Below, one piece after another: positions 17,330-29,318 of a stretch of 37,842 nucleotides of DNA. Under the pieces are notes generated by a model. The model saw nothing but the letters and a program-made list of their open reading frames with translations. It was not told the DNA's origin and searched no databases. The stretch comes from an uncultured Pseudoclavibacter sp. (lineage in GTDB: Bacteria > Actinomycetota > Actinomycetes > Actinomycetales > Microbacteriaceae): assembly GCA_946221025.1 (NCBI GenBank), contig CAMIMS010000017.1:1-37842 (forward strand), read 5' to 3'. The number at the start of each line of letters is the position of its first letter. The first letter of the stretch is position 1. Position numbers and translations under genes: made by a program.

Positions 17330-18217
17330 CTACTCGCGTCCCAAATCGCGGTGGCGAACGTTGACATTCACGTCATCTCGCTCGCGAAGGCGCACGGCGA
17401 GCGCTTCGGTCATCGCCACGGAGCGGTGCTTACCTCCGGTGCATCCCACGCCCAGGGTCACGTGCCGCTTGTTCTCTCGCTCATAGCCGTGGAATACCGG
17501 GTCGATCATTTGGAGCAGCGATTCGAGGAACTCAGTCGCGCCTTCCTGTTCGAGCACGTATTCGCTCACGCGCGCGTCACGCCCGTTGAGGGCGCGAAGC
17601 TCTGGAACCCAGAACGGATTCGGGAGAAAACGCATATCGACGAGCAGGTCGATGTCGCTTGGCACGCCGTACTTGAACCCGAACGACTGCACGGTCACGT
17701 GAATCTTCTGCTGTTCCGGCTCCCCGAATCGCTGCGTAATGCGCGAGGAGAGTTCGTGCACGTTCAGCTCGGTCGTGTCAATGAGGATGTCGGCCATTTC
17801 GCGCACTTCACCGAGGCGCTTTCGCTCCTCCGCGATACCGTCCAGAAGGGTGCCGGTTCCCTGCAGCGGATGCGGGCGTCGCACCTGCTCAAAGCGGCGG
17901 ACGAGGCGATCATCGGCCGCATCCAGGAACAGCACCTGCACGGTCGCGGTCTCGCGCAGCTGTTCGATGAGGTCGTGGAACTCATCCAGGAGTCGCCCGC
18001 CGCGAATGTCGACCGAAACGGCGAGCTTCGGGAGCGAGTCGCGGGCGCGCGCCGCAACTTCAATGAGGGGGCGGATCATCTGCGGTGGAAGGTTGTCGAC
18101 GACGAACCACTCGAGATCCTCAAGGGCTCGGCAGGCGGTTGATCGTCCCGCACCCGACATACCGGTCACGACCAGGATGTGCTGGGGCTCGGTGTTCTCA
18201 GCGATCTCGTCGATCAT
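17330..18217 (-). CDS. rapZ: RapZ/YvcJ family nucleotide-binding protein
   Basis: The family binds ATP or GTP. In E. coli RapZ is an RNase adaptor in small-RNA control of GlmS; that circuit is not established in actinobacteria. The 295-residue protein has a P-loop at residues 19-26 (GMSGAGRS) in which the usual lysine is Arg25, as I recall for other actinobacterial members. The C-terminal domain carries GVGCTGGKHRSV and ends in NVRHRDLGRE. GAGGGAG lies upstream of the ATG at 18217. It sits between uvrC and whiA, its usual place. Confidence 0.93.
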   Translation of the reverse strand: MIDEIAENTEPQHILVVTGMSGAGRSTACRALEDLEWFVVDNLPPQMIRPLIEVAARARDSLPKLAVSVDIRGGRLLDEFHDLIEQLRETATVQVLFLDAADDRLVRRFEQVRRPHPLQGTGTLLDGIAEERKRLGEVREMADILIDTTELNVHELSSRITQRFGEPEQQKIHVTVQSFGFKYGVPSDIDLLVDMRFLPNPFWVPELRALNGRDARVSEYVLEQEGATEFLESLLQMIDPVFHGYERENKRHVTLGVGCTGGKHRSVAMTEALAVRLRERDDVNVNVRHRDLGRE

Positions 18218-18284
18218 GCGGCTCCCTCGATCAGGCTCTCAGGGTAGTGGTCTGGACCGACATCTCACCCCAGAAGCGTTTCGC

Positions 18285-20197
18285 TCAGCTGAGCGCGTCA
18301 ATGATGGCCCGCGCCGTGGTCGGGCCGATCCCCGGCATCGCGGCAATCTCGTCTTCGCTGGCTTCACGGAGGCGTTTGACCGAACCGAATTTCGTGAGAA
18401 GTGCCTTCACCCGCACCGGCCCTAAGCCGGGAATATCCCGTAACTCGCTCTCGATGTCTTTCGACCGGGTCGCACGCTGATGCGTGATCGCGAACCGGTG
18501 AGCTTCATCGCGCAGTCGCTGCAGGAGGAACAGTGCTTCGGATGTGCGGGGAAGAATCACCGGATACTCCTCCCCCGGGATCCACAGTTCTTCGAGGCGC
18601 TTGGCGAGTCCTGCGATGGCGATGCCTTCGACACCGGATTCATCCATTGCTTTCTTTGCGGCGTTCACCTGCGGGAGCCCACCGTCGATGAGCAGCAGCT
18701 GTGGTCGGTACGCGAACTTCGGCCGCTGTTTTTTCGCGGACTCAGTCTCGATCTGCCCCTCCGCCGCTTGCTCGGTGAGTCGCTCGCTCACGGCCTCTGC
18801 CTCCGCGAGGGCTTCCGGTGTGAGGTGCCGAAGACGGCGGGTGAGCACCTGGTTCATCGCGTCGGTGTCGTCGCGGGCGGATGCGATGCGAAATCGCCGA
18901 TAGTCGGACTTTTTCGGCAGCCCGTCTTCGAACACGACCATTGACGCCACGATATTCGTGCCGCCCAGGTGCGAGATATCGAAACTCTCAATGCGAAGCG
19001 GTGCTTCTTCAAGCCCGAGCGCATCCTGAATATCTGCGAGCGCGCCGCTTCGAGCGACATAGTCGGTAGTGCGTTTCAACCGATACTGCGAAAGCGCCCC
19101 GACGGCATTCTCGTGCGCAGTCTGCATGAGTGCGGCCTTCGGTCCGCGCTGCGCGGTTCGAAGGGTCACCCTCGCCGTGCCTCGCACGGATGCGAGCCAT
19201 TCGGCGATCACTTCGGCATCATCGGGCAGTTCGGGCACGATGACTTCGCGCGGCGGAAATAGGCCGCCTTCGCCGTACACCTGCTGCAGTGTTTGACGAA
19301 CGAGTTCGGCTCGCGTCATATCCAGTTCGGTATCGACGACCCAGCCGCGAACACCGCGAATGCGACCAGAGCGCACCGTGAACATTTGAATGGCGGCTGC
19401 GAGTTCATCCGCTTCGATCGCGAACAGGTCGGCGTTCGCGGAGTCGGGTAGCACGACAGCGCTTTTTTCGAGCACGGTTTCGAGCGCTTCAACGCGGTCG
19501 CGGTACATCGCCGCCTCTTCGAAACGAAGCTCGCTCGCCGCCTCGTTCATCTTGCCGCGGAAATCCTCGAGCACACGACGGTCGTAGCTCTCCATAAAGT
19601 GCACGAATTCATTCACGATCGCGCGGTGCTCGTCGATCGTGACACGCTGCGAACACGGGCCACCGCACCGGCCGATCTGACCGGCGAAGCAGGCGCGTCC
19701 CGTTTTCATCGCGCGCTGGTAGTCGGAGTCGTTGCACGTGCGGATGGGGAACACGCGAATCATGAGATCGATGGCCTCATCCACGGCCCATTTCTTGGGA
19801 TACGGGCCAAAGTATTTCGCGCCACGAATTTTTCGATTTCGCGTGACCATGACCCTGGGTGCCTCATCGGCAAGGGTCACGGCCATCATCGGATACGACT
19901 TGTCATCGCGGAATCGAACGTTGAACGGCGGGTCGAATTCTTTGATCCAGGTGTATTCGAGCTGGAGCGCTTCGATCTCGTTGCTGACGACTGTCCACTC
20001 GACGTTGGAAGCGGCAAGCACCATCGCGCGTGTTCGCTCGTGGAGCGTGTGTAGCGGCGCGAAGTAGTTCGTGAGTCGGCTACGCAGGCTTTTCGCTTTG
20101 CCGACGTAGAGCACGCGTCCCGAATCATCGAGGAAGCGATACACGCCGGGTTTGGCTGGAATATCCCCCGTCTTTGGGCGGTAGGGAACGGTCGGGG

Positions 20198-20201
<4 letters not shown>
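18285..20201 (-). CDS. uvrC: Excinuclease ABC subunit C
   Basis: Makes both incisions in nucleotide excision repair after UvrA and UvrB load at damage. The 638-residue protein has an N-terminal GIY-YIG nuclease domain (GVYRFLDDSGRVLYVGKAKS, about residues 19-38), a cysteine cluster (RACFAGQIGRCGGPC), a UVR helix pair that binds UvrB (about 210-245), the RNase H-like second nuclease domain (SFDISHLGG; LLIDGGLPQ) and tandem helix-hairpin-helix motifs at the C-terminus (IPGLGPVRVKALL, MPGIGPTTARAI). The GTG start overlaps the uvrA stop (GTGA at 20198-20201). Confidence 0.96.
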
Positions 20202-23173
<2,972 letters not shown>

Positions 23174-23179
23174 CGCGAA

Positions 23180-23185
23180 AGTCTA
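23180..23185 (-). promoter_or_regulatory. Putative leaderless -10 box for uvrA
   Basis: TAGACT (TANNNT type) on the minus strand, six bases before the GTG at 23173. That spacing would put transcription start at the start codon, and no ribosome site precedes any candidate uvrA start. Confidence 0.5.
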
Positions 23186-23247
23186 TGGAACGGATGCTCG
23201 AATGTGGCGCATGTTCGCCACCCGCGCACCATTCCACGAGCGGCCCG

Positions 23248-23274
23248 GTGGAACACTCACCGGTGTTGAACCAC
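23248..23274 (-). terminator. Possible hairpin between uvrB and uvrA
   Basis: GTGG-AACAC (23248-23256) pairs with GTGTT-(GAA)-CCAC (23263-23274), a 9-bp stem with a three-base bulge and a six-base loop. It lies 36 bases past the uvrB stop and could end uvrB transcripts or act as a regulatory site for uvrA. Confidence 0.35.
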
Positions 23275-23310
23275 GTTCATGACCGAAACCGAAGATTTGG
23301 CGCACGCAAG

Positions 23311-25374
23311 CTACGCGTGGCCGGCGCGCTCCATCGTGCGCAATTCCTTCTTGAGGTCGGCCAGCTCGTCGCGGAGGCGAGCTGCGAGTTCGAATTTCAG
23401 CTCTCCGGCGGCCTGCAGCATTTGCGCGTTGAGGTCCTCGATGAGCGCTTCCAGCTCGTTCGCGCCCTGCGCAGCGATGCCCTCGCGACGCATATTCGGC
23501 ACCGGTGACTTCGCCGCCCCTTCCCTACCCTTCAGGAGTTCGGCGGTGTCCTGTCCTTCGCGGATGAGCTGATCGGTGATGTCCGCGATCTTCTTTCGCA
23601 GCGGCTTCGGGTCGATGCCGTGCTCGGTGTTGTATGCGATCTGCTTCTCGCGACGTCGATCCGTCTCTTCGATCGCCTCACGCATGGCTTCGGTCTCGTG
23701 ATCGGCGTACATGTGCACTTCGCCCGAGACGTTTCGAGCCGCGCGGCCGATCGTCTGAATGAGCGAAGTGGATGAGCGCAGGAAGCCTTCTTTATCCGCA
23801 TCCAGGATCGCCACGAGCGACACCTCGGGAAGGTCGAGGCCCTCACGCAGCAGGTTGATGCCGACGAGCACGTCGAACACGCCCTGGCGAAGCTCGGTGA
23901 GCAGCTCCACGCGCCGCAGCGTGTCAACGTCGGAGTGCAGGTAGCGAACGCGCACACCGTGCTCACCCAGGAACGCGGTGAGCTCTTCGGCCATCTTCTT
24001 CGTGAGGGTCGTCACGAGCACGCGCTCGTCACGCTCAACGCGCACGCGAACCTCTTCGAGGAGGTCGTCGATCTGGCCCTTCGTGGGCTTCACGGTGATC
24101 TTCGGGTCGATGAGACCGGTCGGGCGAATGATCTGCTCGACCACGCCATCGGCCTGACTGAGCTCATACTTCCCGGGGGTCGCCGAGAGGTAGACCGTCT
24201 GGCCCACCCGATCCGAGAACTCGCTCCAGGTCAGGGGGCGATTATCGAGCGCGGATGGCAGGCGGAAGCCGTGATCGACGAGCGTGCGCTTGCGTGATGC
24301 GTCGCCCTCGTACATGGCGCCGATCTGCGGCACGGTCACATGCGACTCGTCGATCACGGTCACAAAGTCATCCGGGAAGTAATCGAGCAGGCAGTGCGGC
24401 GGCTCCCCCGCTTTTCGGCCGTCAATGTGACGCGAATAGTTCTCGATGCCCGAGCAGAATCCGATCTGCTCCATCATTTCCAGGTCGAATGTCGTGCGCA
24501 TCCGCAGGCGCTGGGCCTCGAGGAGCTTTTGCTCCCGTTCGAGCACGTTGAGGCGGTCATCGAGCTCATCCCGAATTGTGCCCATGGCGCGACGCATGAT
24601 GGTCTCGGCGGCCACATAGTGCGACCCCGGGAAGACGCTCACCGCCTCCATTTCCTTCACGACCGCGCCGGTCAGGGGGTTGAGCGCCGAGATCGCGTCA
24701 ATTTCATCCCCAAACAGCTCCACGCGAATCGCGAGCTCCTCATACATCGGGATGATCTCGATCGTGTCGCCGCGCACCCGGAACGTGCCGCGCTGGAAGG
24801 CGACATCGTTTCTCGTGTACTGCATGTTCACGAATTTGCGGATGAGTTCCTGGCGCGGAAACACATCCCCCACGTGCAGGGCGAGCATTTGGTCGTAGTA
24901 CTCTTCTGGCTTTCCAAGGCCGTATATGCACGACACTGTCGAAACAACGACGACATCCCGGCGGCTCAGTAGCGCGTTCGTCGTCGAGTGTCGAAGTCGC
25001 TCAACTTCTTCGTTGATCGACGAGTCTTTCTCGATGAAGGTGTCGGTCTGTGGCACGTACGCCTCAGGTTGGTAGTAGTCGTAGTACGAGACGAAGTATT
25101 CGACGGCGTTATTGGGCAAGAGCTGCCGAAACTCATTCGCGAGCTGCGCGGCGAGGGTCTTGTTGTGCGCGAGCACGAGCGCGGGTCGCTGCAGCTGCTC
25201 GATGAGCCATGCGGTCGTCGCCGACTTACCGGTTCCCGTCGCGCCGAGAAGGACCACATCGGGCTCTCCCGCGTTGATGCGGCTGGCGAGCTCAGCGATT
25301 GCCTTGGGTTGGTCGCCCGATGGTTCGTATTCGCTGACGACCTCGAAGGGATGCACCATGCGCGTGGGTTCCAT
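23311..25374 (-). CDS. uvrB: Excinuclease ABC subunit B
   Basis: A helicase-like ATPase that verifies DNA damage and recruits UvrC. The 687-residue protein has Walker A GATGTGKS (residues 44-51), the damage-probing beta-hairpin region (YYDYYQPEAYVPQTD, FIEKDSSINEEVERLRH), the DESH Walker B box, the helicase motif IQTIGRAARN, and a C-terminal UVR helix pair for UvrC contact (NAQMLQAAGELKFELAARLR). The ATG at 25374 has no ribosome site but a TAGGCT box lies eight bases upstream, suggesting a leaderless mRNA. It is 137 bases from uvrA on the same strand. Confidence 0.96.
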   Translation of the reverse strand: MEPTRMVHPFEVVSEYEPSGDQPKAIAELASRINAGEPDVVLLGATGTGKSATTAWLIEQLQRPALVLAHNKTLAAQLANEFRQLLPNNAVEYFVSYYDYYQPEAYVPQTDTFIEKDSSINEEVERLRHSTTNALLSRRDVVVVSTVSCIYGLGKPEEYYDQMLALHVGDVFPRQELIRKFVNMQYTRNDVAFQRGTFRVRGDTIEIIPMYEELAIRVELFGDEIDAISALNPLTGAVVKEMEAVSVFPGSHYVAAETIMRRAMGTIRDELDDRLNVLEREQKLLEAQRLRMRTTFDLEMMEQIGFCSGIENYSRHIDGRKAGEPPHCLLDYFPDDFVTVIDESHVTVPQIGAMYEGDASRKRTLVDHGFRLPSALDNRPLTWSEFSDRVGQTVYLSATPGKYELSQADGVVEQIIRPTGLIDPKITVKPTKGQIDDLLEEVRVRVERDERVLVTTLTKKMAEELTAFLGEHGVRVRYLHSDVDTLRRVELLTELRQGVFDVLVGINLLREGLDLPEVSLVAILDADKEGFLRSSTSLIQTIGRAARNVSGEVHMYADHETEAMREAIEETDRRREKQIAYNTEHGIDPKPLRKKIADITDQLIREGQDTAELLKGREGAAKSPVPNMRREGIAAQGANELEALIEDLNAQMLQAAGELKFELAARLRDELADLKKELRTMERAGHA

Positions 25375-25382
25375 GACGAGCC

Positions 25383-25388
25383 AGCCTA
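25383..25388 (-). promoter_or_regulatory. Putative leaderless -10 box for uvrB
   Basis: TAGGCT (TANNNT) on the minus strand, eight bases before the ATG at 25374. It follows the dps terminator, so uvrB should have its own promoter here. No clear -35 element. Confidence 0.4.
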
Positions 25389-25426
25389 CGCTCCCGCGAA
25401 TCGTATCGAGCCATACGGGATTGACG

Positions 25427-25468
25427 AGCCCGCCCCGGTGCAGGTACGGGAACCGACCGGGGCGGGCT
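25427..25468 (-). terminator. Hairpin terminator after dps
   Basis: A perfect 13-bp GC-rich stem: AGCCCGCCCCGGT (25427-25439) and its complement (25456-25468) around a 16-base loop, starting 17 bases past the dps stop. Confidence 0.75.
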
Positions 25469-25485
25469 GGTCGATGCGGGGCGAT

Positions 25486-26049
25486 CTAGTGCGCGTCGCG
25501 CGCCATCGCTGCGGCCTCTTCTTCTCCACTCGCACCGGCGGAGACGAGCCCGCCATCGCGGTCTTCGAGGTGGGCGCGCATGAACCACTGGAACTTCTCG
25601 AGCTCCTGTGTCTGGGCAATGAGGAGGTCCTGCGTCACCAGGTCAAGCTCGTCCAGTTCCTTGATCGCTTCGCGGTTCGAGGTGATGACGCCGTTGTACA
25701 CGACATCCAACGCCGCGAGGTGCTCGACGGTACTGGCGCGCATGATCGAGTAGTCACCCCAGGTGCGAGCCTCGACAAGCGCACCGGGCGTGCCGTTGGG
25801 TGCGACGCCGAGCGTCGCCATGCGCTCCGCGAGCTCATCCGCATACCCGCGCACCAGTTCAATCTGCGGGTCGAGCATTTCGTGAACACCAATGAAGTCG
25901 CGGCCGACCACGTTCCAGTGAGCGTGCTTGAGCGTGAGCTGCAGGTCGTTCATGGTGTGAAGGCGCATCTGCAGGAGCTCCGCGACCCGACGGCCATCTT
26001 CGAGGGAAAGACCGGGGACGGTGTATTCGTGGTTCTGGGGGGTTGCCAT
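25486..26049 (-). CDS. dps: Dps family ferritin-like protein
   Basis: Dps proteins form 12-subunit shells that oxidise and store iron, protecting DNA from peroxide damage. The 187-residue protein has the inter-subunit ferroxidase residues in the family pattern: His44 (KHAHWNVVG), His56 and Asp60 (GVHEMLDPQ), followed by YADELAERM. The C-terminal tail after about residue 170 is acidic and alanine-rich rather than lysine-rich, so DNA binding through that tail is unlikely. I chose the ATG at 26049 (MATPQNHEY), preceded by AAGGAG; the frame is open further upstream to 26139 but that part is non-homologous. It lies between coaE and uvrB. Confidence 0.93.
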   Translation of the reverse strand: MATPQNHEYTVPGLSLEDGRRVAELLQMRLHTMNDLQLTLKHAHWNVVGRDFIGVHEMLDPQIELVRGYADELAERMATLGVAPNGTPGALVEARTWGDYSIMRASTVEHLAALDVVYNGVITSNREAIKELDELDLVTQDLLIAQTQELEKFQWFMRAHLEDRDGGLVSAGASGEEEAAAMARDAH

Positions 26050-26073
26050 CGTGCACTCCTTCGATCGGCGTCC

Positions 26074-26099
26074 CGCCGGAGCGTTCGGGCAGTCCGGCG
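26074..26099. repeat. Inverted repeat in the coaE-dps gap
   Basis: CGCCGGA (26074-26080) and TCCGGCG (26093-26099), a perfect 7-bp stem with a 12-base loop, between the coaE stop and the dps ribosome site. It could be a weak terminator for coaE or part of the dps leader. Confidence 0.3.
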
Positions 26100-26166
26100 T
26101 TGGACTTCCTTCAGCGTCGCACCGCGGCCTGGACTTCACCGGTGAGTCGCGACCCTGCCTCTTTGC

Positions 26167-26778
26167 CTACTGAGCGTTCGTGGCACCGGAGACACGCTCC
26201 CAGAGCGCATCCACCTGCGCGAGCGTCTCGGCAATCGGCACGCCGGTGTCAATGATGACGTCTGCCACAGCACGTCGCTCCTCGTCACTGGCCTGCGCGC
26301 GGATGCGTGACTCAGCCTCATCCCGAGACATTCCCCGACCTTCAACGAGGCGACGCATACGCTCACGCACCGGTGCTTCGGCTACCCAGACTTCGTCGTA
26401 CTCCCCCGCAGCTCCGGTCTCGACGAAGAGGGGAATGTCATGAATGACGAAGGCGTCGGGGTGCGTTTGCAGAATCTCGGCCTTTGCCTCGGCGGTCAGC
26501 CGTCGCACCTCCGGGTGCACGATGGCGTTGAGCTTCTGCCGTGCGGTCTCATCCGAGAACACGATCTTCCCGAGTGCAGCGCGGTCGAGTGACCCATCCG
26601 CCGAGATCACCGACGACCCGAATTCGTCACGGATGCGGTCAAGCCCGATCGATCCGGGCGCGACCGCATCGCGGGCAAAGACATCCGCATCGAGAATGTG
26701 CGCGCCGAGTTCGGTCAGACGGGATGCGATCGTGGATTTTCCGGAGGCAATGCCCCCGGTAAGCACAATGCTCGGCAC
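26167..26778 (-). CDS. coaE: Dephospho-CoA kinase
   Basis: Phosphorylates dephospho-CoA, the last step of coenzyme A synthesis. The 203-residue protein has the P-loop GGIASGKS at residues 8-15, the DADVFARDAV substrate-binding segment, the LNAIVHPEVR motif, and the HDIPLFVETG region typical of CoaE. The start is GTG at 26778 with GAGGGG seven bases upstream. The frame is open to 27141 but that extension would overlap the divergent DUF4126 gene and has no homology. In many actinobacteria coaE follows rpsA; here a DUF4126 gene on the other strand lies between them. Confidence 0.94.
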   Translation of the reverse strand: MPSIVLTGGIASGKSTIASRLTELGAHILDADVFARDAVAPGSIGLDRIRDEFGSSVISADGSLDRAALGKIVFSDETARQKLNAIVHPEVRRLTAEAKAEILQTHPDAFVIHDIPLFVETGAAGEYDEVWVAEAPVRERMRRLVEGRGMSRDEAESRIRAQASDEERRAVADVIIDTGVPIAETLAQVDALWERVSGATNAQ

Positions 26779-26914
26779 GTGAATCCCCTCGTCGACAGAG
26801 TGCGGTAGCCCGCCCGTCCGCGCGAGCGCGCAGACGCCGTGCCAGACTACCCGCGGCTCCGCCGGTCCCATCCGGGGATTTCGGTGCTGGAGCCAAGACG
26901 GAAGGCCGAAACGC

Positions 26915-27541
26915 ATGCTTGAAGTGCTAACCGGAGCGGGACTGGCGACCGCGTCCGGCCTGAACGCATTCATCCCCCTACTCACGATGGGCGTGCTCGC
27001 CCGATTCACCGACCTCGTGACACTCCCCGCGGGATGGGCGTGGTTGGAGAACGAGTGGGTGCTCGTGATCTTCGCGGTGCTCCTCGTCGTCGATCTCGTT
27101 GCTGACAAGATCCCCGCGATCGACTCAATCAACGACTTCATTCAGACGGTGGTACGACCGACTTCGGGCGGCATTGTCTTCGGCGCGGGAACGGCCGCGG
27201 AGACCGCCGCTATCACCGACCCGGCCGCATTCTGGAGTTCGAACGCGTGGGTGCCGGTGCTGATCGGCGTGCTGATCGCCCTCGCAATGCACCTGACGAA
27301 GATGGGAACGCGCGCCGCGGCGAATACCGTGACCGTCGGTGCGGCCGCCCCCGCACTGTCGATCGGTGAGGATGCGATGAGCATTGGGCTTGTCGCGTCA
27401 GCCATCCTCGCCCCGCTGTTCGTGCTGGTTCTCCTGATCGGCCTTGGCGTGCTGGGTTGGTGGCTGTACCGGAGCTTTCACCGCATCCGCGATAACGCCC
27501 GCGCCCGCTCCGCCGCGGACACGAGCGCCGAAGTGGCATAG
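26915..27541 (+). CDS. DUF4126 domain-containing membrane protein
   Basis: A 208-residue hydrophobic protein of the DUF4126 family, function unknown. The N-terminus has the family-typical GAGLATASGLNAFIPLLTMG, followed by about five membrane segments with small-residue-rich motifs (GIVFGAGTAAE, APALSIGEDAMSIGL) and a basic cytoplasmic C-terminal tail. GGAAGG lies about nine bases before the ATG. It is the only plus-strand gene between the long minus-strand runs, divergent from coaE and convergent with rpsA, with a strong shared terminator. The repeated small-residue helices suggest a channel or transporter-like fold, but that is inference. Confidence 0.8.
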   Translation: MLEVLTGAGLATASGLNAFIPLLTMGVLARFTDLVTLPAGWAWLENEWVLVIFAVLLVVDLVADKIPAIDSINDFIQTVVRPTSGGIVFGAGTAAETAAITDPAAFWSSNAWVPVLIGVLIALAMHLTKMGTRAAANTVTVGAAAPALSIGEDAMSIGLVASAILAPLFVLVLLIGLGVLGWWLYRSFHRIRDNARARSAADTSAEVA

Positions 27542-27553
27542 TTCGCGCAAACG

Positions 27554-27583
27554 AAATGGGGCGGCCCGAAGGCCGCCCCATTT
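27554..27583. terminator. Bidirectional terminator between DUF4126 gene and rpsA
   Basis: A perfect 13-bp stem: AAATGGGGCGGCC (27554-27566) and its complement (27571-27583) around CGAA. The A-run on one side and T-run on the other suit termination in both directions, serving both convergent genes. Confidence 0.9.
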
Positions 27584-27596
27584 GCGTTGTATCGGA

Positions 27597-29048
27597 TTAG
27601 TTGCCGACGAGCTTCTCGCGAAGCGCGGCGAGCGATTCGTCGTCGGCGAGGGTGCCAACGCCCTCCGACTCGCTCGAGTAGGAAGCGGCACCGGCAGCGC
27701 CCGGGTCCTCGGTCTGCTCCGACTCGATGGCCGAGGCGACCTGCTTCTTGTGCGCCTCCCAGCGGGACTGGGCGAGAGCGTACTCCTGCTCCCAGGCTTC
27801 GCGCTGCTCTTCGAAGCCTTCCTTCCACTCGTTCGCCTCGGGGTCGAAGCCCTCGGGGTACTTGTAGTTGCCGTCCTCGTCGTACTCGGCGAGCATGCCG
27901 TACAGGGCCGGGTCGAAGTCGGTTCCCTCCGGGTCGACGCCTTCGTTGGCCTGCTTGAGCGAGAGCGAGATGCGGCGGCGGTCAAGGTCAATGTCGATGA
28001 TCTTGACGAACAGCTCCTGGCCGACCGACACGACCTGCTCCGCGAGCTCGACGTGACCGGATGAAAGCTCCGAGATGTGCACGAGGCCCTCGATGCCGTC
28101 GGCGACGCGAACGAACGCACCGAACGGAACGAGCTTGGTGACCTTGCCCGGCGTGATCTGGCCGATGGCGTGGGTGCGGGCGAGCACCTGCCACGGGTCT
28201 TCCTGCGTCGCCTTCAGCGACAGCGACACACGCTCGCGGTCCATGTCGACCTCAAGCACCTCGACGGTGACTTCCTGGCCGACCTCGACGACCTCGGAGG
28301 CGTGCTCGATGTGCTTCCACGACAGCTCGGAGACGTGCACGAGGCCGTCAACACCACCGAGGTCAACGAACGCACCAAAGTTGACGATCGACGAGACGAC
28401 ACCCTTGCGAACCTGACCCTTCTGCAGGTTGTGCAGGAAGTTGGTGCGGGTTTCGGACTGGGTCTGCTCGAGGAGCGCACGGCGCGAGAGCACGACGTTG
28501 TTGCGGTTCTTGTCGAGCTCGAGAATCTTTGCCTCGATCTCCTGGCCGAGGTACGGGGTGAGGTCGCGCACACGGCGAAGCTCGATGAGCGAAGCCGGGA
28601 GGAAGCCGCGCAGGCCGATGTCAACGATGAGACCACCCTTGACGACCTCGATGACGGTGCCCTTGACGACGCCGTCCTCCTCCTTGATGCGCTCGACATC
28701 GCCCCAGGCGCGCTCGTACTGCGCGCGCTTCTTGGAGAGGATCAGGCGGCCTTCCTTGTCCTCCTTCTGGAGAACGAGCGCCTCGACCGAGTCGCCAACC
28801 TCAACAACTTCGTTGGGGTCGACGTCGTGCTTGATGGAGAGTTCGCGCGAGGGAATGACGCCCTCGGTCTTGTAACCAACGTCGAGGAGCACCTCGTCGC
28901 GGTCAATGCGAACGACGGTGCCTTCGATGATGTCACCGTCGTTGAAGTACTTAAGGGTCTGCTCGACCGCTGCGAGAAAGTCGTCAGATGAGCCGATGTC
29001 GTTAATGGCGACCTGCGAATTCTTCGTGCCGGTCGTAGTCGTGGTCAT
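27597..29048 (-). CDS. rpsA: 30S ribosomal protein S1
   Basis: S1 helps bind and unfold mRNA on the 30S subunit. The 483-residue protein has four S1 RNA-binding domains (roughly residues 38-105, 122-190, 208-278 and 293-362), the actinobacterial form, versus six in E. coli. Domains 3 and 4 are the canonical ones (GAFVDLGGVDGLVHVSELS, GAFVRVADGIEGLVHISELS). Residues 370-483 form an acidic, tyrosine- and tryptophan-containing tail with no clear fold. The ATG at 29048 has GGAG ten bases upstream. A good promoter about 115 bases upstream gives a long leader. Confidence 0.96.
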   Translation of the reverse strand: MTTTTTGTKNSQVAINDIGSSDDFLAAVEQTLKYFNDGDIIEGTVVRIDRDEVLLDVGYKTEGVIPSRELSIKHDVDPNEVVEVGDSVEALVLQKEDKEGRLILSKKRAQYERAWGDVERIKEEDGVVKGTVIEVVKGGLIVDIGLRGFLPASLIELRRVRDLTPYLGQEIEAKILELDKNRNNVVLSRRALLEQTQSETRTNFLHNLQKGQVRKGVVSSIVNFGAFVDLGGVDGLVHVSELSWKHIEHASEVVEVGQEVTVEVLEVDMDRERVSLSLKATQEDPWQVLARTHAIGQITPGKVTKLVPFGAFVRVADGIEGLVHISELSSGHVELAEQVVSVGQELFVKIIDIDLDRRRISLSLKQANEGVDPEGTDFDPALYGMLAEYDEDGNYKYPEGFDPEANEWKEGFEEQREAWEQEYALAQSRWEAHKKQVASAIESEQTEDPGAAGAASYSSESEGVGTLADDESLAALREKLVGN

Positions 29049-29161
29049 GTAGTGGTGCTCCGAGAGGATGGATAATCGGCCCGAGGAATCACGGTCAAGC
29101 GGCCGTGTGAAGCCCCGGGAAAACGGTCATGAGTGAACGGCGCGATTTCGCGCACCCGCCT

Positions 29162-29190
29162 AGCTTAGTTCGCTCGACACGCCCGGACAA
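29162..29190 (-). promoter_or_regulatory. Putative housekeeping promoter for rpsA
   Basis: On the minus strand, TTGTCC (29185-29190) and TAAGCT (29162-29167) are separated by 17 bases. Start near 29155 would give a leader of about 107 bases. A second, weaker pair (TTGACC 29093-29098, TTATCC 29070-29075, 17 apart) lies closer to the gene. Confidence 0.6.
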
Positions 29191-29256
29191 ACCCTTCGGT
29201 GTGGCGAAACGCCCGAGTTCTGAACTGCGTCGGCTAAATCGATGTCCAAACACCAT

Positions 29257-29292
29257 CGACGCCCCGCCATGCGGATGGCATGCGGGGCGTCG
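29257..29292 (-). terminator. Hairpin terminator after the SRPBCC gene
   Basis: CGACGCCCCGC (29257-29267) and ATGC pair with GCAT and GCGGGGCGTCG (to 29292), a 15-bp stem with one bulged C and a GGATG loop. It starts 26 bases past the stop at 29319. T-tract weak. Confidence 0.7.
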
Positions 29293-29318
29293 AACAGGTG
29301 CTTCGCAGCGAGGCGTGA

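Noticed and set aside
23268..23278. SOS box for uvrA
   Set aside because: Half sites match but the spacer is three bases, not four, so I do not annotate it as a LexA site; it is kept only as a low-interest observation.
26050..26139. Longer dps reading from 26139
   Set aside because: Non-homologous proline/cysteine-rich residues; AAGGAG points to the ATG at 26049.
26779..27141. N-terminal extension of coaE by 121 codons
   Set aside because: It would overlap the divergent DUF4126 gene, has no homology to CoaE, and the GTG at 26778 has a good GAGGGG site.
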